Positions 43,572 to 52,180 of a stretch of 64,000 nucleotides of DNA are shown piece after piece. How positions within the stretch are numbered: the stretch's first letter is position 1; the number at the start of each line of letters is the position of its first letter. The position numbers were made by a program, and so were the translations under genes. This DNA is from Planctomycetota bacterium (lineage in GTDB: Bacteria > Planctomycetota > B15-G4 > JADJEK01): NCBI GenBank assembly GCA_016709145.1, contig JADJEK010000001.1, forward strand, positions 62,001-126,000, read 5' to 3'. A model generated the notes under the pieces. That model saw only the letters and a list, made by a program, of their open reading frames with translations, did not search any database and was not told the origin of the DNA.

Positions 43572-46100
43572 ATGAGCCGGGGACCGTCGCGGAAACCGTC
43601 GCGGAAACCACCCGCGCGGAACGCTGGAGCGTCGCAAGGAAACTCCGCACCACGCCGACCGAAACGTCCGGCCGTCGCGCGGCCCAAGTCCGTTGCAGCG
43701 CGGCGCGCGCCGATCAAGGCGACACCCCCGGCGCTCCGTACGGTCAGCATCCCGCAAGAGCTCCGACCCAAGTTCCGCACGGCCGAGGCGTTCGTGCGCC
43801 GCTTGTTCGCGGCGTTCCACCACGACCCGGCGCGCGGAATCGTCCGTCTCTCCGGTGAGCGTTACGTGCTCGTGCGCGCCGCGTCGCTGTCGGTGGAGTT
43901 GTTCGACGTCGTCGCGTCGTTGTACGGCGATCGCGGCGAGGTCGAAGCCCACGACGTCACCAACGGATTGCTGTTCGATCTGTCCCACGCACTCGGCAAG
44001 GCCGACGCCAAGAGCTTCCACGAACGCATGGGCGTCGACGATCCGATCGACCGCCTCGCGGCCGGCCCGGTCCACTTCGCCTTCGCCGGCTGGGCGAAGG
44101 TGCATGTGTTGCCCGAGTCGAGCCCGCAACCGAACGATGCGTTCCTGCTGGTGTACGAACACATCGATTCGTTCGAAGCCGACGCCTGGCTGCAGCGCCG
44201 GCGCACGACGACGACGCCCGTCTGCATCATGAACGCGGGTTACTCGTCGGGTTGGTGCGAAGAGAGCTTCGGCATCCCGCTGGTCGCGGTCGAGATCACG
44301 TGCCGCGCGCGTGGCGACGAGAATTGCCGCTTCGTGATGGCACGGCCCGATCGCATCCCGGGGCACATCGCGCGCTTCGCGAAGTCGGCGCGTCGGAACG
44401 ACGGCGAGGGCGCGGCTCCGCACGATCTCGAAGTTCCGGAGTTCTTCGGCCGCAAGCGCACCGAAGAACAACTGCGCACCGCCAACGCCGCACTCGAGAC
44501 GCGCGCAGCAGAGCGCGCCTCCGAGCTTTCCACGCTCACGCAACGACTCGAAGAGTCCGTCGCGCTGAATCGCGCGTTCTTGCATTCGTCGCCGATGGGA
44601 TTCGGCGTGCTCGATCCGAACCTCGAGTTCGTGTTCATCAACGATGCGCTGGCGTCGATCCTCGGCGGATCGGCGGCGTCGTTCGTGGGACGACGCGTCG
44701 CGGACGTGGTGCCGTTGTTGTGGCGCTCGATCGAGCCGCTGCTGCGCCATGCGATGATCGACGACGTCCCGACCACGCACCACGACATCAGCGGCGAGAC
44801 CGCGCGCGAGCCCGGCGTCGTGCGCCACTGGACGACGACGTGCTTCCCGATCCGCTTGCACGACGGACAGCTCGTCGGCGTCGGCGTCACCGCGACCGAG
44901 AACACCGAGAACCGCCGTGCCGAGTCCGAACGCCGCCGACTGCTCGCACAGGCGCTGCACGCGCAGAAGCTCGAGAGCATCGGCTACCTCGCCGGAGGCG
45001 TCGCGCACGACTTCAACAACCTGCTGCTCGGCATCCTCGGCAGCGCGAACCTCGCGCTGCTCGACCTGCCCGCCGATTCGCCGATCCGCGAACACCTCGA
45101 GACCATCGAACAGGCCGGCATGCGCGCGGCCGACCTCACGCGCCAGTTGCTCGCGTACGCCGGTCGCGGGCGCTTCGTGCAAGAGCGCATCGACCTGTCG
45201 AGCTTGTGCCGCGAGATGGTCGCGCTGCTCGAAGCCGCGATCCCGCATCGCGTGAAGCTCGCGTTCGAACTCAGCGAGTCGTCGACGCTCGTGCTCGGCG
45301 ACGGCGCGCAGTTGCGCCAGATCGTCATCAGCTTGGTCACGAACGCGGCCGAAGCCTGCCGCGAACGTGGCGGCACGATCCGCATCGCGACCGGCTCCAC
45401 CAACGCGACGCGCGCGAAGCTCGACCGATTGCTGCTCGGCGCGGATCTCGAACCCGGGCGGTTCGCGTACCTCGAGATCGAGGACGACGGCGTCGGCATG
45501 GACGACGCGGTGCTCGCGCGCGCGTTCGAGCCGTTCTATTCGACGAAACCGTCCGCACGCGGCCTCGGGCTCGCCGCCGTCGAAGGCATCGTCCGCGGAC
45601 ACTCGGGCGCCATCGATCTGCACAGCAAGATCGGCCGCGGCACGACGATCCGTGTGTACTTGCCGAGCCTCGACGAGGCCATGCGACAAGCTCCGGAACA
45701 CGACACCGTCGAGGTCAGCGCCGATCGTTGGCAGGGCTCGGGCCGCATCCTCGTCGCCGACGACGAAGAGGAAGTCCGACGCGTCGCCGGCGCACTGCTC
45801 ACGCGGTTCGGGTTCGACGTGATCATGGCGCGCACGGGCGACGAAGCGATCGATCTGCTGCACCAGCCGGGGCCGGCCATCGCGGCGATCCTGCTCGATT
45901 TCTCGATGCCGGGCCTCGCCACGGACGACACGGTGGCCGCAATCCGCTCGATGTACCCGTCGCTACCGGTGCTGTTGTCGAGCGGCTACGACGACGACCG
46001 TGTCCTCGGAGTCGTCGAACGCTTCCCGCACACGATGTACTTGCCCAAGCCGTATCGCCCGGCCACGCTGCGCAACGCGTTGCGTCAAATGCTGCGGTGA
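43572..46100 (+). CDS. V4R-PAS hybrid sensor histidine kinase
   Basis: 842 residues, cytoplasmic. A Pro/Arg/Lys-rich disordered start (1-55) leads to a V4R-type ligand domain (about 75-260, with Gly-Tyr-Ser-Ser-Gly-Trp-Cys-Glu and Cys-Arg-Phe near the end, as in XylR-like sensors). Then come a short coiled coil (295-330), a PAS domain (331-450), HisKA with His479 (Gly-Gly-Val-Ala-His-Asp-Phe-Asn-Asn), an ATPase domain (N box Asn591, Gly-Leu-Gly-Leu 664-667) and a receiver (Asp730-Asp731, phospho-site Asp776, Lys826). V4R domains bind small hydrophobic ligands. ATG 43572 chosen: the longer frame would run through a terminator hairpin. It converges on the FG-GAP array. Confidence 0.9.
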   Translation: MSRGPSRKPSRKPPARNAGASQGNSAPRRPKRPAVARPKSVAARRAPIKATPPALRTVSIPQELRPKFRTAEAFVRRLFAAFHHDPARGIVRLSGERYVLVRAASLSVELFDVVASLYGDRGEVEAHDVTNGLLFDLSHALGKADAKSFHERMGVDDPIDRLAAGPVHFAFAGWAKVHVLPESSPQPNDAFLLVYEHIDSFEADAWLQRRRTTTTPVCIMNAGYSSGWCEESFGIPLVAVEITCRARGDENCRFVMARPDRIPGHIARFAKSARRNDGEGAAPHDLEVPEFFGRKRTEEQLRTANAALETRAAERASELSTLTQRLEESVALNRAFLHSSPMGFGVLDPNLEFVFINDALASILGGSAASFVGRRVADVVPLLWRSIEPLLRHAMIDDVPTTHHDISGETAREPGVVRHWTTTCFPIRLHDGQLVGVGVTATENTENRRAESERRRLLAQALHAQKLESIGYLAGGVAHDFNNLLLGILGSANLALLDLPADSPIREHLETIEQAGMRAADLTRQLLAYAGRGRFVQERIDLSSLCREMVALLEAAIPHRVKLAFELSESSTLVLGDGAQLRQIVISLVTNAAEACRERGGTIRIATGSTNATRAKLDRLLLGADLEPGRFAYLEIEDDGVGMDDAVLARAFEPFYSTKPSARGLGLAAVEGIVRGHSGAIDLHSKIGRGTTIRVYLPSLDEAMRQAPEHDTVEVSADRWQGSGRILVADDEEEVRRVAGALLTRFGFDVIMARTGDEAIDLLHQPGPAIAAILLDFSMPGLATDDTVAAIRSMYPSLPVLLSSGYDDDRVLGVVERFPHTMYLPKPYRPATLRNALRQMLR

Positions 46101-47560
46101 GGTCGGGGAGGGTGACTTCCCTCAGAAATCGACCGTGATCGTCTCCGGATTCGAGACCCAGTAGTTGCCGTTCTGCTGCACACCGACGTACGCAAAGTGG
46201 ATCTGCAGTCCGTCGGCCGCCAACGGCAAGAAGTTCCCGTCGAACGTCGCGTGCGCGATACCGTCCACCGTGCTCAGAGTCGCGAACGTGTTCTGGAACA
46301 CGGCCGTATTCGCGAACCCGATCGAGATGTCCGTCATGAAATCGTAGGTCAACGGCAGTGTCGGCGAGAACCCACCGCCGAGCGGAATCCCCGATGTGCC
46401 CGTGATGCTCGCGAGCACGAAGTACTGATTCCCGTGATGCTGTAGTCCGCCGCTGAGTTGAAGGTCGACCTTCATGCCGTTCGCGGGAGTCAAAACCTGT
46501 GTGTTCGCCGCCAAGGGCGCGAGGTTGAGGACTTCGACGACGCCGGCCTTGTTGGTCACGGGTTGCAGGGCCGACCCATGCGAAATCGCACACTCTCGAC
46601 GGCCGTCACCGTCCAGATCACCTAGTGAAGCGAGCGACTGGGGAAAGCTGGTCAAGACCGGCTGCAAGGGGCTGTAGGTATCCGGCCGATGTTCGAGCCA
46701 GGCCCCACTCTTCGAGCTGATCACAACCAGACCTCGCGGCTCTGTGATGGGAATCGACCAGATCGACGCCAAGAGATCTGAGTTTCCGTCTCCGTCCAGG
46801 TCGTCGGTAGTATCGAGTTGGCCGGCAAGCACATTTGTGATGACTTCCGGCGTGTTGATTTCAGTAACAGTTGCTCCAGTCATGGACCCCGACACGCGAA
46901 TGCCGTATCCGCCACGGCCGGCAGCGAACTCTGGAAGCCCATCACCTGTAATGTCGCCGAGATCCGCAACAGTCCAGCCGAACACCTCTGGCGACATGCC
47001 CGAAATGAGCTGTGTCGAACCGAGAACTCCATTCAAGATAGACCCAGACCGCGGATTGACGACGAACACCGCGCCGACGGCTGCGATGCCACCTACGGAG
47101 TGCCCTGGCGCGCTTGCGAGGAGCTCAGAAGTCCCGTCACCATCCACATCATCCATCACGTCCAGGGCGAACCCGAATCCGTCCTTCAGACTCGACGTCG
47201 ACACACTGATCGTGGCTCCGGTAGCGCCACTGAACACCCATACGCGAGGAATTCCCCCTGACTGTGTGGGCTGGGCTTCGGTCACTGCGTACTCGCTACG
47301 CGAATCTCCGTCGAGATCCCCCAACCATCGAACGACCCACCCGAAGCCATCGTCGGGGAGCATCGGCCCAGACTGAGTTCGGAAGAGCGATCCGTTGGCG
47401 CCAGAATAGATACGTACCGATCCGTACGCTGCGAGCGTGCCATTTCCCAGTGGGGTCTTCGCGACCCCGGCGAGGATGTCACGGATTCCGTCTCCCGTAG
47501 CATCGAACCCACCGTCGAGTACCGAGCCCACACCCGTACCCGAGACCGACTCGAAGATCC

Positions 47561-47612
47561 TGTCACCGAACACTCAAAACCGGCCACGAGGGAACGATTC
47601 AAAACCGGCCAC
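47561..47612 (+). repeat. IS21 left terminal repeat with two transposase-type sites
   Basis: Starts TGTCACCG and holds TCAAAACCGGCCA at 47574-47586 and again at 47599-47611, 25 bases apart. The right end mirrors this arrangement. Confidence 0.88.
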
Positions 47613-47668
47613 TCTGAGCGAGGGCGCGAAAGGCGCCCGACGATGTCCGCTTCCCTTCGGAGGCGGGC

Positions 47669-49299
47669 ATGTCGAATCAGCTCAAGATGGCGCGAATCCA
47701 CACGATCGAGCAGTTGTTGGCGCACGGATGGTCCCATCGGCGGATCGCCCGCGAGCTCGACATTCATCGCGCCACCGTCGCGCGCTACGCGCGGCGGCCG
47801 CCTGACCCGGATTCAAAACCGGCCATTTCGACCGCCGGCTCGTCCGAGCTGATCGAGCCGCCGCCCGATTCAAAACCGGCCATTTCGACCGCCGGGTCCG
47901 GGGACGTGATCGACCCGCCGGCCGACCCAAAACCGGCCATTACGACCGCCGGGGTTGCGGGTCGAAAGTGCGAGTGCGATCCGCACCGCGAGACGATCGT
48001 CGCCAAGCTCGCGATCGGCCTGAGCGCGCAGCGCATCCACCAAGACCTCGTCGCCGAGCACGGCTACACGCACAGCTACGAGAGCGTGAAGCGCTTCGTG
48101 CGCAAGCTGGGCGCGTCGAGGCCCATTCCGTTCCGGCGCATGGAGACGCTGCCCGGCGAAGAAGCCCAGATCGACTACGGGCTGGGCGCGTTCACGATCA
48201 AGCCGGGCTCGAAGAAGAAGAAGCGGCCACAGCTGCTGCGCGTCGTGCTGAGCCACTCGCGCAAGGCCTACTCCGAGGTCATGTGGTGCCAGGACACCGA
48301 GTCGCTGATCCGCGGCATCGAGAATGCGTTCCATCACTTCGGCGGCGTGCCCAAGACGCTGGTCCCCGACAATCTCAAAGCCGCGGTGCTCGAGGCACGA
48401 CTGGTGCGATCCGACGATCACGCCGAAGTTCGAGGCGTTCGCTCGGCACTACGGCGTTGCCGTGCTGCCGACCAAGCCGCGCACGCCGCGCCACAAAGGC
48501 AAGGTCGAGCGCTGCGTCGCCTTCGCTCAGGACAATGCTCTGAAGGGCAGGCAGTTCGCTTCGCTTGCCGCGCAGAACGAGCTCCTGCGCGACTGGGAGA
48601 CGAAAGTCGCGGATCAGCGCATCCACGGCACCACGAGGAAGCAGGTGCACGCGCTGTTCGAAGCGGATGAGAGACACGCGCTGCTACCGCTGCCCGCCGA
48701 GCGCTTCCCGTTGTTCCACGAGACGCAGCGCACCGTGCATCGCGACGGTCACATCGTGATCGAGAGGGCGTTTTATTCGGTACCGCCCGAGTTCCTCGGG
48801 CGACCGGTGTGGGTGCGCTACGACTCGCGCCTCGTGCGCATCTTCGATCACGCGCTTTGCGAGATCGCGCTCCACGTCCGCGTCGATCCCGGCCGCTTCA
48901 GCACCGATCGCGCGCACATCGTCGACGAGAAGATCTCCGCGATCGAGCGCGGCACCGAGTGGATGCTCGAGCGCGCGGCACGCATCGGCGAAGAGCGCGC
49001 GCTACGCGCAGGCGCTGCTGTCGAATCGCGGCATCGCCGGCATCCGCGTGCTGCAGGGCTTCCTCGGGCTCACGAAGAAGCACTCCTGGGAAGAGATCGA
49101 GCGCGCGTGTCGTGTCGCGCTGTCGCATCACGCGTACCGACTGAAGACGCTGCGTCGCTTGCTCGAGCAGCAGCCAGCAGCGACGCAGCAACTCGAGTTC
49201 ATCGACAGTCATCCGTTGATCCGCGATCCGCACGAGTACGGCGAGTTCGGTAAAGACGCGTTCTCCCAATCGACCTTCGCCGATCGGAGACCTGCATGA
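47669..49299 (+). pseudogene. istA: istA transposase with two frameshifts
   Basis: ATG 47669 follows GGAGG. The N-terminal helix-turn-helix (Gly-Trp-Ser-His-Arg-Arg-Ile-Ala-Arg-Glu-Leu) is followed by three 19-residue repeats and then the DDE catalytic core, with Ile-Asp-Tyr-Gly for the first Asp and Val-Pro-Asp-Asn-Leu-Lys for the second. The frame breaks near 48390-48410, resumes one frame over with His-Lys-Gly-Lys-Val-Glu (catalytic Glu), and breaks again near 49000. The end of the protein lies in a third frame and stops at 49299, overlapping istB. Restored length would be about 540 residues. IS21 does not normally use programmed shifting here. Confidence 0.88.
47810..47952 (+). repeat. 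57-base tandem repeats in istA carrying the element's own end motif
   Basis: GATTCAAAACCGGCCATTTC begins at 47810 and 47867, and a variant (GACCCAAAACCGGCCATTAC) at 47924, exactly 57 bases apart each time. The units code for 19-residue repeats (Asp-Ser-Lys-Pro-Ala-Ile-Ser-Thr-Ala-Gly...). The nucleotide core is the same TCAAAACCGGCCA found twice at each end of the element. Confidence 0.9.
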
Positions 49300-50048
49300 A
49301 GGAGTCCTTGAAGAAGAGTCTGCGCGAGCTGCGCCTCTCCGGCATGGCCGACACGCTCGACGTGCGGCTGTCGGAAGCCAAGGGCAACAGCCTCGATCAC
49401 GGTGAGTTCCTCGAGCTCGCGCTCGGCGACGAGTTCTCGGTCAGGAAGCAGCGGCTGTTCGAGCGCAGGCTCAAGAGCGCGTGCTTCCGCGACCAGAAGC
49501 GGCTCGACGAGTTCGACTGGGCGTTCAATCCGTCGATCAAGAAGAGCCAGATGCACGACCTCGCCGCGTGTCGCTTCGTGCGCGAATACAAAGACGTGCT
49601 GTTGATCGGTCCGCCCGGCGTCGGCAAGAGCCATCTCGCGCAAGCGATCGGCTTCCACGCGATCCAGCAGGGCTTCGTCGTGCTCTACCGCTCGATCTTC
49701 GACCTGGTCCAGGACTTCATGCAGGACGAGACGTTCTCCGGCGACGACAAGGTCGACGCGAAGTACCTGCGGCCGGACCTGCTGATCATCGACGACATGG
49801 GCATGAAGCAGCTGCCGAAGAGGTCGGGCGAGTACCTGTTCGAGGTCATCATGCGCCGCTACGAGAAGCGCTCGACGCTGATGACGTCGAACAGGCCGAT
49901 CGAGGAGTGGGGCAAGCTGCTCCAGGACGTGCCGAGCGCGACCGCGATCTTGGACCGCTTCCTGCATCACGCCGAGATCGTCGCCATCAAGGGCAAGAGC
50001 TACCGGCTGAAGGACAGGGCTCTTGTACGAACGAAGACCGACGAGTGA
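49296..50048 (+). CDS. istB: IstB ATPase, transposition helper
   Basis: 250 residues, full length. AAA+ Walker A Gly-Pro-Pro-Gly-Val-Gly-Lys-Ser-His (Lys111) and Walker B Leu-Leu-Ile-Ile-Asp-Asp-Met-Gly (Asp166-Asp167); sensor Thr-Ser-Asn-Arg near 200. The N-terminal Leu-Arg-Leu-Ser-Gly-Met-Ala is the family start. IstB assembles on target DNA and activates the IstA transposase. It appears intact, unlike istA. Start overlaps the istA stop (ATGA). Confidence 0.95.
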   Translation: MKESLKKSLRELRLSGMADTLDVRLSEAKGNSLDHGEFLELALGDEFSVRKQRLFERRLKSACFRDQKRLDEFDWAFNPSIKKSQMHDLAACRFVREYKDVLLIGPPGVGKSHLAQAIGFHAIQQGFVVLYRSIFDLVQDFMQDETFSGDDKVDAKYLRPDLLIIDDMGMKQLPKRSGEYLFEVIMRRYEKRSTLMTSNRPIEEWGKLLQDVPSATAILDRFLHHAEIVAIKGKSYRLKDRALVRTKTDE

Positions 50049-50065
50049 GATCCCGGGTGCTCCGG

Positions 50066-50118
50066 GTGGCCGGTTTTGAATCGTTCCTCAGTGGCTGGTT
50101 TTGAATCGACCGGTGACA
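50066..50118 (-). repeat. IS21 right terminal repeat with two transposase-type sites
   Basis: Inverted sites TGGCCGGTTTTGAATC (50067-50082) and TGGCTGGTTTTGAATC (50092-50107), 25 bases apart as at the left end; the outermost bases are CGGTGACA. Target duplication AAGATCC follows at 50119. Confidence 0.88.
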
Positions 50119-50430
50119 AAGATCCCGTAGATCAGAGCCCCATTCGCTCCGGCGTACACCTTGATCACAGGATCCGTCGTACCCGCGGACAACCAACGGC
50201 CGGACATATAGTCCGCGATGCCGTCACCATCGACATCGTCCATGCCACGGACGACGGTGACCCCTCCGCTGAAGAATGGACCCCAGTGCTTGCGGACGAC
50301 GGATTGGGCGGAGGCCTCCGCCGTCCAAAGCACCGAAGCAATGAACGCCAGGACGATTCGTGCCGTGGTACCAACCCGGCTCGTCAGGCCGCGGCAGTCG
50401 TCGCCCGAAGCACTCATTCGCGGCCCATCC

Positions 50431-52167
50431 TCAGAAATCGACCGTGATCGTCTCGGGATTCGAGACCCAGTAGTTGCCGTTCTGCTGCACACCGACGTAC
50501 GCAAGGTGGATCTGCAGTCCGTCGGCCGCCAACGGCAAGAAGCTCCCGTCGAACGTCGCGTGCGCGATGCCGTCCACCGTGCTCAGAGTCGCGAACGTGT
50601 TCTGGAACACCGTCGTGTTCGCGAAGCCGATCGAGATGTCCGTCATGAAATCGTAGGTCAACGGCAGTGTCGGCGAGAACCCACCGCCGAGCGGAATCCC
50701 CGATGTGCCCGTGATGCTCGCGAGCACGAAGTACTGATTCCCGAGATGCTGTAGTCCGCCGCTGAGTTGAAGGTCGACCTTCATCCCGTTCGCGGGAGTC
50801 AAAACCTGTGTGTTCGCCGCCAAGGGCGCGAGGTTGAGGACTTCGACGACGCCGGCCTTGTTGGTGTTGGGCTGTTTCGCGCTGGAGTGTGAGATCGCAC
50901 ATTCCCTCCGCCCATCTCCGTCGATGTCGCCGAGGGTGGAGATCGACTGTGGAAAATCAGACAAAACTCCCTGCGGGCCCGAAAGATTACTATATGAATC
51001 CGGGCGGTACTCGAGCCAGTTCCCAAACTTGGAACTGATCACGATGAGGCCTCGTGTCTCGTCCATTTCATTCGACCAGATCGAAGAGAGAAGCTCGACG
51101 TTCCCATCGCCGTCAAGATCGTCCGTCGTGTCGAGCTGCGCGCCGAGGACGTTCGTGATCACCTCCGGCGTCGGTATGTCGGTCACCGTGACGCCTGTCA
51201 TCGAACCGACGACACGAATCCCAAAGCCGCTGTACGAACCCGCGAACTCCGGCAGTCCGTCGCCGGTGATGTCCTCGACGCTCGTGATCGACCACCCGAA
51301 CACCTCGGGAAAAACGCCTACAAGCTGGGTCGACCCGGGCACGACGTTGAGCTGCGCGCCCGTCCGTGGATTCACAACGAACACGGCTCCCGCGGATGCG
51401 ACACCGCCGACCGTGTGGCCCGGAGCGCCCACCAGCAGGTCAGACGTCCCATCGCCGTCGACGTCCGACGTCACTTCGAGCTCGAACCCGAAACCGTCTT
51501 TGACGTTGGACGTCGACACGCTGACCGTCGCGCCCGTCGCGCCGTCGAACACCCACACACGCGGCATGTTTCCGGATTGGTTCAACTGCGTCTCGCCGAC
51601 CGCGTACTCGCTGCGAAGGTCGCCGTTCAAATCGCCGACCCAACGGACTGCGTAGCCGAAGTCGTCGTCGGTCAGCATGGGGCCGACTTGAGTTCGAAAG
51701 TGTGCACCATTCGCGCCGGAGTAGATCTCGATCGAGCCATATTGCGCGATCGTGCCGTTCGCGAGCGGTGTGCGACGCCGGCCCGCGAGGATGTCGCCGA
51801 TTCCATCGCCAGTAGCATCGAGTCCCGCGTCGACGAAGCCGCCGAACCCGGTTCCCGCAGCCGACGTGCTGATCGTGTACCGCTCTTGCCCCGTCTTCCC
51901 CGAGTAAATCCGGAAGACCGGCTCCGAAGTGCCGCCCGCGGGCGCACGGGTCGACAAGTAGTCGGCAACCCCATCACCGTCGATGTCGTCCATGCCGCGC
52001 ACGAGCGTGAAACCAATCTGCGGCACCGTACCCCAGTGCTTGCGGACGACGGATTGGGCGGAGGCCTCCGCCGTCCAAAGCACCGAGGCAATGAACGCCA
52101 GGACGATTCGTGCCGTGGTACCAACCCGGCTCGTCAGGCCGCGGCAGTCGTCGCCCGAAGCACTCAT
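50431..52167 (-). CDS. Secreted FG-GAP beta-propeller protein, copy 2 (intact)
   Basis: 578 residues, the only undamaged member of the array. The start ATG 52165-52167 leads into an N-region then a hydrophobic core and Ala-Glu-Ala-Ser-Ala-Gln cleavage site near 41. About seven blades carry Asp-Asp-Ile-Asp-Gly-Asp-Gly, Gly-Asp-Leu-Asn-Gly-Asp, Asp-Val-Asp-Gly-Asp-Gly and similar integrin-alpha-like Ca2+ loops; several also have Gly-Ala-x-Phe-Val/x-Tyr-Ser-Gly-Ala-Asn-Gly. The last 120 residues are a separate beta domain shared by all copies. Likely extracellular binding or surface role; no enzyme motif. Thirteen bases separate it from each array neighbour. Confidence 0.88.
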   Translation of the reverse strand: MSASGDDCRGLTSRVGTTARIVLAFIASVLWTAEASAQSVVRKHWGTVPQIGFTLVRGMDDIDGDGVADYLSTRAPAGGTSEPVFRIYSGKTGQERYTISTSAAGTGFGGFVDAGLDATGDGIGDILAGRRRTPLANGTIAQYGSIEIYSGANGAHFRTQVGPMLTDDDFGYAVRWVGDLNGDLRSEYAVGETQLNQSGNMPRVWVFDGATGATVSVSTSNVKDGFGFELEVTSDVDGDGTSDLLVGAPGHTVGGVASAGAVFVVNPRTGAQLNVVPGSTQLVGVFPEVFGWSITSVEDITGDGLPEFAGSYSGFGIRVVGSMTGVTVTDIPTPEVITNVLGAQLDTTDDLDGDGNVELLSSIWSNEMDETRGLIVISSKFGNWLEYRPDSYSNLSGPQGVLSDFPQSISTLGDIDGDGRRECAISHSSAKQPNTNKAGVVEVLNLAPLAANTQVLTPANGMKVDLQLSGGLQHLGNQYFVLASITGTSGIPLGGGFSPTLPLTYDFMTDISIGFANTTVFQNTFATLSTVDGIAHATFDGSFLPLAADGLQIHLAYVGVQQNGNYWVSNPETITVDF

Positions 52168-52180
52168 TCGCGGCCCATCC

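Larger units (their letters stand above)
47561..50118 (+). mobile_element. IS21-family insertion sequence inside FG-GAP copy 1
   Basis: 2558 bases, ends TGTCACCG...CGGTGACA, flanked by the direct repeat AAGATCC at 47554-47560 and 50119-50125. The undisrupted sequence in copy 3 has a single AAGATCC at this place, which proves the insertion. It carries istA and istB in the usual order with ATGA overlap. Because istA is frameshifted the element is probably not self-mobile now. Confidence 0.96.
46122..50417 (-). pseudogene. FG-GAP propeller protein, copy 1, split by an IS21 element
   Basis: The 5' part (50417 to 50119) encodes the signal peptide and first blade; the 3' part (47560 to 46122) encodes the rest. 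Deleting the element and one 7-base duplication gives 1731 bases, an uninterrupted frame of 576 residues: signal peptide, about seven FG-GAP blades with Asp-x-Asp-Gly-Asp-Gly calcium-type loops, and a C-terminal beta domain ending Pro-Glu-Thr-Ile-Thr-Val-Asp-Phe. It is almost identical to copy 3. As it stands the 3' part has no signal peptide and is probably not exported. Confidence 0.92.

Noticed and set aside
46122..47573. A stand-alone protein starting at GTG 47573
   Set aside because: That start lies inside the insertion sequence; the frame is the 3' part of interrupted copy 1.
47810..47952. CRISPR-like array
   Set aside because: Only three 57-base units, in frame within istA, with nearly identical spacers.
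50088..50417. A short secreted protein of about 110 residues
   Set aside because: It is the 5' part of copy 1 read into the right end of the IS21 element, not an independent gene.
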